Below, piece by piece: positions 1 to 11,049 of a DNA stretch of 64,000 nucleotides. The notes under the pieces were generated by a model. The model had not been told where the DNA came from. It was given only the letters and a program-made list of their open reading frames with translations, and searched no databases. This DNA is from Ophiosphaerella korrae (taxonomy: Eukaryota; Ascomycota; Dothideomycetes; Pleosporales; Phaeosphaeriaceae): contig JALNQF010000090.1 of assembly GCA_028456385.1 (NCBI GenBank), positions 1 through 64,000 of the forward strand, in the 5' to 3' direction. The position numbers were made by a program, and so were the translations under genes. The first letter of the stretch is position 1. Every line of letters starts with the position of its first letter.

Positions 1-72
1 CTTCTCCTTCTCCTTCTCCTTCTCCTTCTCCTTCTCCTTCTCCTTCTCCTTCTCCTTCTCCTTCTCCTTCTC
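1..72. repeat. (CTTCTC)12 hexanucleotide microsatellite, coding
   Basis: Twelve perfect CTTCTC units occupy the left edge, continued by an imperfect copy to about 85. On the minus strand the unit is GAGAAG, which lies in frame in the Trm9-like gene and encodes Glu-Lys repeated at least twelve times. Because the unit length is six, changes in unit number keep the reading frame. The array may continue outside the window. Confidence 0.95.
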
Positions 73-802
73 CTTCTTCTCCTTCAACACCCACGGCACC
101 ATAACATCCTGCTCATGCCCCTCATCCCACCCCCTCCGACTATCCTTTTGCTCCAACGCCCACACATAAATCAACCCTTGTCCATCCCCCCGCAACACAT
201 CCAGCACTGCCCTCACTGCCTCGACGCGCCGCGCCGCCGTCGACAAATGATGAATCACGGCAATCGAAATGGCAAAATCAAACGTCGCTGCTGGGTGTGG
301 TAGGGACAGCGCATCAGCCACCAAGACGGAATGCGGAGCATGTTGTTTGGCGATATTGACTAGGTTCGCCGAGCTGTTGTGAGTGAGGAGGTGGTCAATT
401 CAAGATTTCCATATTTCCATATTTCCATGTCTTTTTGTTTTTTTTTTTTGGAGGGGGATCTAGAGAGCGTGATATTTGGGGGGGGGGGGGGGGGGAAGGG
501 AGGGGAAGGGAGTCCCGTACCGGTCCGACGCCACGATGAAAACGGCTTTGTTCACGGCGAGATATTTGCCATTGCCGCAGCCTAGATCGGCGCCTATCGA
601 GCCTGGACGCTGGGCTTTTAGGAAGCGTTCGACGATGGGCCAGGGCTGGTTTGGGGCTCGTCAGTTCAAGGTTGGGATGGGAGAAAATATGGGGAAGATG
701 GACTTTGTATCGGGTTGAGGAAAAGTGGGAGGCTATTTCTTCGTAGACGGAGTGCACATGTTTGGCTTCGTAGGCTGCGCCTTGGAGCTCGGGGGTTGCC
801 AT
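1..802 (-). CDS. TRM9: Trm9-like tRNA wobble-uridine carboxymethyl methyltransferase (5' part, runs off the left edge)
   Basis: Three exons can be joined on the minus strand: 802-704, 645-521 and 373-1, with introns 703-646 (GT, CTGAC branch site, AG) and 520-374. The joined frame gives 199 residues and continues beyond the window. The N-terminus (MATPEL, then HVHSVYEEIASHFSSTRYK) is the Trm9 signature. Residues 53-61 (DLGCGNGKY) are the SAM-binding motif I, followed by the acidic SDRS strand end; later FDFAISIAVIHHLS is the post-motif region and SRRGWDEGHEQDVMVPWV the family C-terminal block. In the known family the enzyme, with Trm112, methylates cm5U at the wobble position of tRNA to give mcm5U in the cytoplasm. 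Odd features: the CTTCTC microsatellite at the left edge is coding and inserts a Glu-Lys repeat after that block, and intron 2 contains long C and A runs. The start at 802 is chosen because the family motif begins there. The C-terminus is not visible. Confidence 0.93.
478..495. repeat. 18-base G homopolymer inside an intron
   Basis: An uninterrupted run of G on the plus strand (C on the coding strand) lies within intron 2 of the Trm9-like gene. A 12-base T run at 438-449 lies in the same intron. Such runs are unstable and prone to sequencing error, but both are intronic here. Confidence 0.9.
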
Positions 803-1341
803 TGTTTGGGAGGTTGGAAAAGTTTTGGGGACCAATAAATAAGGGTGCCAAAAGCTTAATGGGTGAATGGTTGCGTGGGTTTTATGCTTGATGGCGCGTT
901 GTGGCATAGGAAACCTGGTGAAAACGGGGTTCGATTGTCAAATTGTACTGTTGAAGTTAGATCGGGTGTCTCCGATGCTAATTACGAAATCGCTGCTAAG
1001 GTGTTATGCATCCCTAGCCTTTTTTTTTTTTTTCCTAATTTGACACATTCGAGAACATCACGTTCAATTCATCACCTCCCAAAATTCGATGGTTTTGATA
1101 AAGTAGATAATGAGCAGCGCGAAGCTGTAAAACCTATATACAACTATATCTTCAATCTAGTCCAGATATCGCTGTCGGAAGCGGGATGGGACGGCTATAC
1201 AAGTCGAAATGACCTGTCTTCATCTTGCCGCACGAAGACCACAGTTCCAAGATAATCCAGTTGCAGAACAATCGCTAACCCAGACTAGGGAAGGCGAAAA
1301 TGCACAATCTCATTGGGGAACCAACACACCCAAGGGCTTTT
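803..1341. other. Intergenic, no gene seen
   Basis: This is the 5' flank of the Trm9-like gene and the 3' flank of the exonuclease. It holds a T run at about 1020-1033. Open frames here show no family motif. Confidence 0.6.
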
Positions 1342-2072
1342 TCATGCCCAAGGTCCTAAAGACCTATTAGGTCCTTTCGGATCGTACGACGCCATCTGTG
1401 ACATCTTGACCCTATCCTTAGCCGTGTCCATGGCCTTATTTTTCCATGCGGCCGAGATTTTCAGAGAATAAGCATGCCAAAGGCGGGGCAGCAACAGCAC
1501 ATCCTGTGCGCAGTACTGTGTGATCTCTGCCGACATAGGACGAGCGTTGAATACTTGGTAGCTGCCTCCATGCTCGGGCAAAAACAGTCTCACGCCTGCT
1601 TCTTTGATGCGCTGAAATTCCGCACGCTCCAAGAATGACATTGCTAGATCGTTTTGAATGCACTTGGCCAGCCCCGCGAGGTACTTCTTGGGGCGACGCC
1701 GGGCCGCAAGCTCCATGAGCTGGATGTCACAGATGCCCGCGAGAGAGACGCCGAAGTGGCTATACAGCGCGTCTGAGTCGTTACGGACGTCAAAAAACGC
1801 TTTGACGATCGAATCCGACTCCATGATGTCTTTCAGAGTCTTTCCGCTAGAGCCAGGAGTGCAGAAGGCTACATTCCCGAGAATGTAGATATCGATGAGG
1901 TAGACGCGGTTGATGGGGGCGACGAAGATCTGGAGTATCGAGACGAAGCCATGGCGAGAGAGATTGATTCCTTCGACGTCTACGTAAATGGACGGCGGAT
2001 CGTTAGGTAGGTTGAGCATCGAGTCTACAACAAAAGCCACCATTTCAGGTGTATCGACAAGACCATTGATAG
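1342..2072 (-). CDS. DEDD-type 3'-5' exonuclease domain protein (RNase D/EXD1-like); first exon not placed
   Basis: The main exon runs from a splice acceptor (CTAAC branch site, then TTTAG at 2074-2073) to the stop at 1342. It reads INGLVDTPEMVAFVVDS and on into an RNase D-like domain. The DEDD catalytic motifs are visible: exo I YVDVEGINLS (Asp and Glu), exo II FFDVRNDSDAL, and exo III YCAQDVLLL, where a Tyr four residues before the Asp suggests the DEDDy subtype. The GGSYQVFNARP segment is typical of the fungal EXD1-like proteins. The family degrades nucleic acid from the 3' end; its fungal substrate is not established here. An ATG at 2043 exists, but the open frame and the family start both lie further upstream, so a short first exon beyond 2074 is expected; I could not fix its donor. 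About 240 residues are visible. Confidence 0.85.
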
Positions 2073-2074
2073 CT

Positions 2075-3765
2075 AAAGGTGTTAGTTATGTATCAACAAA
2101 GGCCCGCTGAGGGCTATTGCCTGGAGACGGCAGGCTGGCAAAGTGGGCCTCTTGGTCGTTGGCAGTGCTCCTGCTCTGGTTCCTCCATGGCGGCACCCGC
2201 GGATTGTGGCCTTCCATGTTTCGTGAACCACTCTTGGTAAGTTGTGACACCATTAGTAAGTTTGGCGGGAAATGGGGCTTACTCTCCGCAGGTAAGCTGA
2301 GCGAAAGCGGGGGGTTGAGCAACAAAATTTATAAGTGTAGCGAGGTGGGAAAAGAGCGCACTGAGTCTTTGCCAAGTCAAATGAGCCATTTCTGAAACAA
2401 ACGAATAAGTGATTCAGTGCTCAAGGCTACGGGTGTGAATCACTAGCATTCACACTATGCTTGTGCCCAATAATTCTCCCAAAATCACATCACCACAGCT
2501 TCAGAGGTATGATTGTGCCTAAATCTGGGTCTAGCCGATCGATTATAAGGTAGGAATAAGCTAGTGTGCTGCATGTAAGGCTATAATATGCTACTTGTGT
2601 CGAAAGGGACGTTCTGTTCAGTCGCGTGTTCTGATTGCTCTCTTGGTACTCTAGCTATCTCATTATAAAATAGTATTATTAGGGCCTGGAATTAGAGCAT
2701 ATTCTGGCCCTGTCCGCAAGATATATCTCAGTATGTTGATATACAAACTATTACCAACGAACAAATCAAATGGGACCGACGCATGCCTGTGGGTCTTTTT
2801 ACCTGTATCTAGAAGACCTGAAATGAGCTCGCCCCGCCAACTAGAATGCGTTTACGTTTACGAGCATCATTAGGGGTGCCAATTTTTGTAAGCTATATTT
2901 GAATAGTGTAATGGCTGGATACGACCCGGTCCATAAGCCGGGTAGCATACCACACCTATATAACTGAAGCCATCCAAAATTTCATTATAATCTAATCAAT
3001 CAAATCAATGCGGGTTAATATGGATTTCTATACCTCAAATGAGACAATCGGTGATCTACTTGGCCTCTGTAGATTTGAATCACATTGGTTATCCAAACAT
3101 ATGTAACTGATGGGGTTGGTAAAGCGAAAATTATCAAGTGTACCACTATGACTCAGGTTAATTTTCAATTCTAGTGTGCTTCCATTCAATTTATGATAAG
3201 GGTGCCAGCCTACAACACCTAGAACTTGTGAAGTGTGTACTATTCAGCTTCGACATCGCACAACAATATAAGATGCAGCCAAGAAGACACGACAGCGAGA
3301 AGCCTCTCCAACCACGATCGTGACAGCATCAGACCAACTGGCAGTGCATCGCGCTAAGCAAGCCTTGACAATCGCAAGGCACCCCTGAAACCACTCTTCA
3401 TCATGGCTAGACCCTGATCATCGAGTCATGGCTCCAGATGCGGTAGGTCGTCAGATTGATAATACACCTTCATATTTACACATGGGAGTGGTGAAAAGCA
3501 CAACAAGGAAGACATGACAAGATACGCATTACGAGTCTCGCAAAAGCCGGACTATGCGAAGGCGACCAGAAGCATACTAGTAATTTCCGGATGGCGACGG
3601 AATGACCGGATAGCTCACGTGATGCCATTGCGTCGGGATTTAGCGACTCAGGGACATGAGCGGGAGATTTTCTGGAAGACATGACTGACAAGTGTGCATG
3701 ACACGACGGCATTTAAGGTACACCGATTATCCCTGCACGCGCATGAGAAAGATGTTCAATGGCAT
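2075..3765. other. Long intergenic stretch, no gene seen
   Basis: AT-rich toward 2400-3250, with stops in all frames and no recognisable domain. The missing first exon of the exonuclease should lie within the first few hundred bases. Short open frames near 3480-3710 show no motif. Confidence 0.5.
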
Positions 3766-4930
3766 TTATCTACCGGGTGTGAATAACGAGGGCTCGGGAT
3801 CTTTGACTAGAGCAACTGGCAAGGCATGCTTGCTTGTCGTTAGAGAGAATAGTTGCCAGTAGAACCCTGCGGCTCCGGTTACGAGGATGATGTAATACGC
3901 CAAGGTCCACAAGGGTCCCTTCCCTTGATGTGCGCGCGTGTTCTTCTGCTTGTCATGTTTTTTATCGGCATCTGGGGGCGCGATTGGTATGCTATCGTCC
4001 ACGCCTACGCGCCCGTAGAAGCGTGGGAGACCCATCCAATTACAGAAGGTGTGTACAAGCATGCAGGTGTACACGTTTCCTGTACGCAGGTAGACGAAGG
4101 CGGCGAAGAAGCCGAAGAGTGACGTGTAGGCGAATTGGAACAGCGAACGAAGTATGGCGATGAAGAATGGGACTTCCGTGTGGGTGATACGGAATTCGTA
4201 TAGGTGGTGAACATGGGCTATTCCAAAGTACAGCGGTGTTAGAAAGACGATCTGTTTCCCTGAAAAGCTGCCCAGCACATGGAGAGGCACAATGAAGGAC
4301 CGCCAGACGAGCTCTTCACTGACAGGGCCCTAGGCTCTTGTTAGGACAGTTGGTGATGGTGGTTGAGGAGGCACATACGACTATGTAGTTTCTATACCCA
4401 ATCCAGCTGCTCAAGGACTCGTAGACTCCTCGCAGCCTGACCCAGTCCCTAAAGCCGCCATCTACGACGCCGTGCTCAAAGATTGGGCCTGCGAAGAGGA
4501 TAACTACCAGGAGCATTGCTCGTGCAGTGTCGACGAGAGAGACCGGCCAGAGACCGAGCAGTTTGAGAATGTCTTTTGGTGGCACATTGTGCTCATGGAA
4601 CACGTAGACAGTCAAAATGAAGCACACAACGGTTGAAAAGGTGACGGCCCGAGTTCTGGCGCGTATGGACGAGGGCGCATCGCGGGTGAGAGTCGGAGAG
4701 GGCCGTGTTGCCGACGACAGGTAAAAGGGGATTACGTAGATAAACACAAAAGCAGCCTGCAGATTTGGGTGTGAGCAAGCCCATCAAGGATGCTGGATGC
4801 GTGGGGGACGATAGGCTGGGAGGCGTGGTGGTGGTGGAGGGGTGCAGCGGTTGAAACATACCGACAAACAGGCGGCCAGGCTGGGGGAGACAGCAGGCGC
4901 TTTGGGGGCTGACAACACGTTAGAGGCCAT
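3766..4930 (-). CDS. RCE1: CAAX prenyl protease 2 (Rce1), type II CAAX endopeptidase of the ER membrane
   Basis: Three exons on the minus strand, 4930-4862, 4756-4379 and 4329-3766, join into 336 residues (yeast Rce1 is about 315). Introns are 4861-4757 and 4378-4330, each beginning GTATGT. The protein starts MASNVLSAPKAP and enters a membrane helix (AAFVFIYVIPFYL). Across the second junction the frame reads RNYIV-GPVSEELVWRS, giving the catalytic EExxxR motif at residues 154-159. The second histidine motif is FGIAHVHH (His188) and the third is HTFCN (His242, Asn246), as in the CPBP/Rce1 family. In the known pathway Rce1 removes the AAX tripeptide from farnesylated or geranylgeranylated proteins such as Ras and a-factor, before carboxyl methylation. 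Several further hydrophobic helices are visible, ending near LAYYIILVTGAAGFYW. Nothing suggests it is broken. Confidence 0.95.
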
Positions 4931-6091
4931 GGCAGGAGGGAGGCAGAGACAAAAAGGTGGTGTGGGTCGCGCAGGCGTCAAGGGCAGCTTCTGGAGCAGA
5001 AGGGATGCACACAGGCCAATGGATCTGACTTGCCTCCTCTGAGCAGCGTGCTGAGACTGTCTCTCCAGCCTTTGATAGGCGGCGCCATGAGGATGTTACA
5101 GACACGCAGTAGCCGTCGTCGGGAGGCGCAGAAGGGAGCAGCGAGGAATAGGGCATATAGGCCCCCTCGCGTTCGTTTGTTCGTGGGATGCTCGTTGCTT
5201 CATTTCCCGTCCATCTATCGATAGCAGAGATAGCTGGCCGCATTGCCACCCACGCCTCGCCCTGCCGGCTAGCCGACATCACGTGCCCACTCGCACCGCC
5301 AGTCCGCATCTGGCACGCCAACACCACGCCACCCCCAGCTTGCCCTCTCCTGTCGCGTTTCCCCTGCACCGCGCAATCCGTAACGCGCTGTGGCCAGTCC
5401 CAGGCCCAGGATATTCCCCAACGGTCCGTGGCATCGCGTCACTGGCTCGCGCGCTGCTCCTAAAATAATTGCAATTTTATTCCTCCGTCCACAGGCGCGC
5501 CTCGTTCTTTATCGCCTATCGATTAAGGAGATCACGCCAGCTAGACGAGGGGTTCCCAGAGTCCATCGCAAAGCCCGCTGGACCGACTCTGGGGTTCGCC
5601 ATCAAAGCTCCATTGCCTGGCGCATCACTTTGAGCGCGCCCCAAGTGTTTTCAAATTATCCAGAAGAGACTACTTGTGCAGAGCACAACTTCCGCGGCTC
5701 GTGCCTGACCGCCACCAGGCCGGAGCTGGCAATTGGACAGCTGCATAGCACCCTGCAGCGCGAACCTGCAGCTTGCAGCAATACACGAACCTCTTTGGGT
5801 CGCACTTGCGCAGCCAGCCATCTACTCCTAGCACTCATAGCCCGCTGTTCCTCTTCATCCTCTCTTTTTCGAAACTTCTGCCTCTTTAATGCCTACGGGC
5901 GTCCACTCACTCACTCTTTGTCCCTCTTTCAGTCCCTCCTTGCACTAAACGCGCCCACGCGGTTTTTCCTATCTGTTTTTTTTTTCTTTTTTTCCCTACC
6001 TGTATTCCTATCTCGTCTTTAATGATCGGTTTCAGCATTTCTCTACCCGGTCTATATCTCGGATAGGCCTCTCACAACCACACAACAAAAC
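4931..6091. promoter_or_regulatory. Divergent intergenic region with pyrimidine-rich tract upstream of the serine-rich gene
   Basis: This 1.16 kb separates the divergently transcribed RCE1 and the serine-rich membrane protein. From about 5860 to 6020 the plus strand is strongly C/T-rich with T runs, a usual fungal core-promoter arrangement, ending about 70 bases before the ATG at 6092. The long open frame over 5390-6022 lacks any family motif and is better explained as 5' flank or leader. Confidence 0.5.
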
Positions 6092-8453
6092 ATGTCTTCG
6101 GACTACACAACACATCACCGCACATCTTCACGCCAGACCACGATATCCTCGGTGCTGGACCAGGCCCCAAAGCTCGCACCTCCAACTTCAACTTCGCGGA
6201 ATGCATCTCCTGTTCGAAAGCCGCTCCATGACCGTTCAAACTCGCAAACCAATCAGTTCTCGGGCCCGACCATTCGCATAGTGGAGGACCCTGGAACTGA
6301 CATTTACTCAAAGTACCCAGTGCCCAGTGAACCCTCGCAGATTCTTCCACCTCCTCGTCATGCGCCAGGCTATGGGTTTGAGAGACCAGGGTTCCGTGTT
6401 TCAGGTGGCAGTCAAGTCGCCAATACCATCGCCAAGTTTGAGTCGAGCAAGAGCCCCGTGCTACAGCCACCTCCACCCTTGCAGCTTGCACGTAAAAAGA
6501 AATTCAGACACTCAGTGTCGACCAGGTCCTCAGATGCCGACACCCTGGTCAACACATCCTTTACACCGTCGTCCTTGCGATTTTCCCAGGGAAGCACGCC
6601 CCCAACCTCACCCCTCCCGGAAATCACCGACTATGAAAAGGGTCTGAAGGGCCTCGAAGTACTTGAGGAAGAAACTCCCCATCCTGCTGTGAGATCAACT
6701 ATCCGTGCCGTGCCGCCTTCCTCATCTGGCGGAGAATCGCTCGAAAGCGGCACTCGCGCATTGACACCTAAGGCTTCTGCTGCATTTTTTGCCTCGTCAC
6801 CTCCTCCAATTAATGCTGGAAACTGGACGAGTATCACTGAACCTTTACCGAAAGGGCATAAGCACAACCCGTCATCTGGTTCCGACAGCAACCCGTCTTG
6901 GTACCCTAGTGACACTGACGATCAACTTCCTCGACTGAAGCCTTCGACCAGTGTAGCCTCTTTCACATACTCGGATATTTCTTCCACCTGTATCGAGCCT
7001 ACTTTTAATACTGTCCCGTCTTCTCAACCATCACCAACACTTCATGAAGCCCGTACAGCAACTGTCGCGAGCGGAGTTCGAATCAACTATCCCCTCGTAC
7101 GCGCGCCGTCGGCGAACAGCTCACGTGCCGAATCCCATCACATTCCCAACTTCGCATCCCGAATGCAAGACCGTTCGCTTGTGCACCAATGGAGCTCGCA
7201 GCTGTCTACGATTGCTTCCGTATCCGAGCGGGACTCGCGATCAATCGCACGCGGCTCAAGGTCCTACACTCGATCACAATCGCAAGATAGTTACAATGGC
7301 CCCAGCAATGCGCGGTCGAGTTACCCACGCCAGCGAAGGCAAACCCTTGGGAGCGCATCATCTTCGGACAATATCTCAGAAGGACACACAGAGTTCTCGG
7401 CAGTGCCCCTGCCGTTGTTCTCTCCAGTGTCGTCAAATAACCCCGAAGAGAAGGATGTGCATGGAGATGAAGAACATCGTGATACAATCTCGCCACTTCC
7501 CTCATCTGTCCCGCTACGGATGAAGAACTCGGGCTATTTGCGCAGACATAATAGTAATTCGGGCTCAGATACAGAGTCACGGCCTGGGTCTTCGCAATCC
7601 GACTTATCAACTTTCTTCCACAACTCTATCCCAGCATGGGCCAGGTACTGCGGTCGCTCTCTTTACTTGAAAACAGCAGCTAATGGTTATTTAGAGTATA
7701 TTACCAGAGAGGCGAGCGCATCTCTGTAGGTGCTCCTAGCTCAGAATCGTCAGAGAGTCTTCGACTAGGTACTTCGCATAGTGCACGCACACAAACACCT
7801 TCAGATGGAAACTTGCCTCTCAGCATCTATCGACCACGCAACCGGCCACGCAATCGGGCGTCGCAGCCTGATACATTATCCCTCGCCGATGACGTCTACT
7901 CTGTTGATGGAGAAGTCTATGCCCCACGTCCTAACATGCAACCGCATAGCGGCTGGTCAACCCCACATCTCCGCACCGACCGAAGAGGAGGAACGCGATA
8001 CAGTGCGTGGAAAGCTCCATCTCTGGACGATGACTTAAACAGGACCCTGTTTGGGCGTCAAAATCGACAGATTCTGTTGTTCTGTGTAGGCTTCATCTTC
8101 CCTCTCGGTAAGTCCTAATCCCGGCCAAGTTTATGCGCATGAAGAAGTGTACTAATTCGGATACCAGCTTGGATGATAGCCTCCTTCCTTCCGCTTCCAT
8201 TCGACCCTAACGTTGTGGGGACACGGAGCCAAGCAGACCTTGAACAACAGTTCGCCCGAAATACCGGTATTGCAGCGATGGATGACAAGTCTTTCCAAAA
8301 AGCGACTTGGTGGCGAAATTTGAATCGTGTGATGTCGGGGCTTGGTACCCTCCTTGTAAGTTCACCATATTCCTTGATAGTAATCTTAATACTGATATGT
8401 TATAGATTGGAGTGATCATTGCCCTGGCTATTCTCGCGTCGAGGATGGCATAG
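6092..8453 (+). CDS. Serine/proline-rich protein with two C-terminal membrane segments, function unknown
   Basis: Four exons, 6092-7644, 7695-8107, 8168-8355 and 8406-8453, join to 733 residues; the introns (50, 60 and 50 bp) have clean GT-AG ends. The first about 500 residues are low-complexity Ser/Pro/Thr-rich and look disordered. The exon 1-2 junction restores SIPAWARVYYQRGERISVGAPS, a conserved-looking block that recurs in fungal proteins labelled serine-rich. The C-terminus has two hydrophobic segments: ILLFCVGFIFPLAWMIASF, and after the last intron LGTLLIGVIIALAILASRM, separated by a loop containing PFDPN. This suggests a cytosolic disordered domain anchored in a membrane by a hairpin tail. 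Many SP/TP sites would suit phosphorylation, but that is inference. I do not recognise a function. Start chosen at the first ATG after the pyrimidine-rich leader. Confidence 0.85.
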
Positions 8454-9685
8454 CGGTTGATATCGATATCATCACCTACCGGCGAACAACATGCTTACCA
8501 CTACACCAGCAGAACAACACCTCCATCTCGTCACACCTACTACCACTCTATCTACAACCACACGTACTGCTCAGGCAGCTTTCTTTCTTATGAATATTTG
8601 ACGACATAACCATGCCATCTACGTATGTTAATGTATTAATGGCGATGTAGCACGAGATGTAACTCTTTCGACGTCTTCTTAGATCTCGGCACGAGCTATA
8701 GTCGGGTAAACACTGCCTCTACTGTACAACCAATCATTCTCTAAAACTTTTCTTGTCACTTTTCCTACCACTTCCTATCACTTTTCCTTCGTGACCCAAA
8801 CCCAATGGGGCATTGCATATTTCAATTGCATAGTATGGCTTAGCGGGCGTTTCTCTGTTTCTCGACTACCCAATTGTTCATTTCGTTGCATTAGGATACC
8901 TCGGACGGGGTGTCATCCTGTTTAGGCTGGGTGGTTTCGAAGATTTGGGGCTTGGAGGGCAGCAGGGGTCCTCATCAGACAATGAGGCTATGTATGTAGT
9001 GTGGCGGCACAATTGTGCACACACTTTATGGTAATGTCCCGCTTGGACAGGTATATGAGCATTGTAATTTTAGTGATGCGATCTACGTCAGAGATATGAT
9101 GGGACGCGAAATACAACGATTGCCTTCTGATTCAAGCTGCTTCCCCAGCCACATATTTCTTGTGGCAATAGCTTCGTGGGAGGATTCTAGGGCGGCTCTA
9201 GCCCACGATCTGGGCAACATGTTAGTTGCTGAAGTGTCGCGACAAGGCAAGGTGAGACGCACGTCTAGGACTGAGGCATGCACGTTCTCGCAACAAGGCG
9301 CGAACGTGCAACCCTAGTCGGCGCACAGGGACCGCGACCTGATTCGCGAACATGTCTGCCGCGCGCACTATGAGTGATTTCTCGCCTTACGCTCGTCTTG
9401 ATTGTTGAACCATGGATGACTCCTCGCTCTCGCAACAGTCATACAAGTTACCAGATGCAGTGTGGCGAGGGCAATCACTCAAGATGAGTCGAAAACGCCA
9501 AGCACTAGACCCAATGCGGTAGCGGGGCTGAATGATGTCGGTCCCTTACAAAATGGTCCCGCCTTCACAGTTTTCAGCACAGCAGCTGCAAACACACGCG
9601 ACAACCGTCTTACTACGAGCCTCTATTCTATCAATACCCCTCTCCAAACAGTAAGAGACCAGTACAACACCGAGAAAACTCAATC
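8454..9685. other. Intergenic, no gene seen
   Basis: 3' flank of the serine-rich gene and 5' flank of eIF6. The open frames at 9015-9317 and 9462-9764 show no domain, and the second overlaps the start of the eIF6 gene in another frame. Confidence 0.55.
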
Positions 9686-10545
9686 ATGGCTGTACGCGCC
9701 CAGTTTGAGAACTCCAACGAGTAAGTGGATAGCACGCTCTAAGCTTTTGGAGAGCAGTGGCTAACGTTGTGCGCGCAGAGTTGGTGTCTTTTCTACACTT
9801 ACAAATGCGTATGCGATTGTAGCAGTAGGAGCTTCGGAGAACTTTTACAGGTGCGCCCACCCCTGCCTACTTGACCGCCGTGTCGTGATGCAGAATACTG
9901 ACAGCGCGCAGTGTCTTCGAAGCCGAACTCCAAGACGTTATACCCATCTGCCATGCCACAATAGCGGGCACCCGAATAGTCGGCCGGCTCACCGCTGGCA
10001 ACAAGAACGGCCTCCTTGTCCCCACCACCACAACTGACCAAGAGCTCCAACATCTGCGCAACTCGATACCAGACGCTGTCAAGGTCGTGCGGATAGAAGA
10101 GCGGCTATCCGCTCTTGGAAACGTAATATGTTGTAACGATCACGTCGCCCTCGTACATCCAGATATCGAACGCGAGACGGAAGAGATAATAGCAGATTCC
10201 TTGGGCGTGGAGGTCTTCAGGCAAACAATCGCAGACAACGTCTTGACTGGAAGTTACATGGCCTTGAGCAATCAGGGCGGCATTGTGCATCCTAAGACGA
10301 GCATTCAGGATCAGGACGAGCTGTCGAGTTTGCTGCAGGTTCCACTTGTGGCGGGCAGCGTCAACCGAGGAAGCGCAGTTGTTGGCGCAGGAATGGTGGT
10401 CAACGACTGGATGGCCGTCACTGGTCTCGACACAACTGCCACTGAGCTTTCGGTTGTGGAGTCTGTTTTCAGACTTGGTGAGGGTAATGGACCCAGCAAT
10501 ATCAACACAACACACAAGGACGCCATGGTCGAGTCTTTCTACTAG
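9686..10545 (+). CDS. TIF6: Eukaryotic translation initiation factor 6 (60S anti-association factor)
   Basis: Three exons, 9686-9720, 9779-9850 and 9912-10545, give 246 residues, the usual eIF6 length (about 245). Introns of 58 and 61 bp end in GCGCAG. The protein begins [23 protein letters not shown] across the first junction and continues ENFYSVFEAEL across the second, both diagnostic. Later family blocks include [37 protein letters not shown] and [19 protein letters not shown], which belong to the five-fold pentein repeat. In the known role eIF6 binds the 60S subunit at uL14, is required for 60S biogenesis in the nucleolus, and is released by Efl1 and Sdo1 before subunit joining. All blocks are present and in order, so the gene appears intact. 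Confidence 0.97.
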
Positions 10546-11049
10546 GCTGGTCTGCGGGAGGCAGTTGGATGTCGATGCTCATGAATTACAGCCGACAAAA
10601 AGTTTGAAGCGCAGGACATACTGGATGAAGGCTAGGAATTTTGGCTGGAGCCTTTACGTTCCTTCGATAGGGAATAATGATACCATGACCAGCCACAAAT
10701 CAGATCCCAAGCGTGTGTAATGTGACGTATGCGACGATCTCGATATTCTAGAAATGATGAATCCAGAGGTAGATACACATAGACCTATCCCAATCGGGCA
10801 GGCTATTTAGGATAGGGCGCGACCGCATGTGCTTGGTGACACATGCAGGTACGTTCATCCGCGGTAAGGCTGAAGGCGGTGGAGTGATTCTGCCGCCATT
10901 ACCAATGACAACGCCAGTCGTCGCTGTTGGTTTTGCGCCAACGTTTGTCCACCTCGCGACCGCCTTTTAACAGCACTTCTACTTAGTATGCGAGATGCTC
11001 TAGCTATACATGTTGCTCGCGGCTTACTACAGACCCTCGTCAACCAGCC
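10546..11049. other. Intergenic between eIF6 and ESS2
   Basis: About 500 bases between two genes on the same strand, serving as terminator for the first and promoter for the second. No coding signal recognised. Confidence 0.55.

Noticed and set aside
395..907. 170-codon open frame on the minus strand as a single-exon gene
   Set aside because: Its middle reads through both introns of the Trm9-like gene; only the first part agrees with the real exon.
5390..6022. 210-codon open frame before the serine-rich gene
   Set aside because: No domain, C/T-rich composition and end at a T-rich leader make a promoter/leader explanation better.
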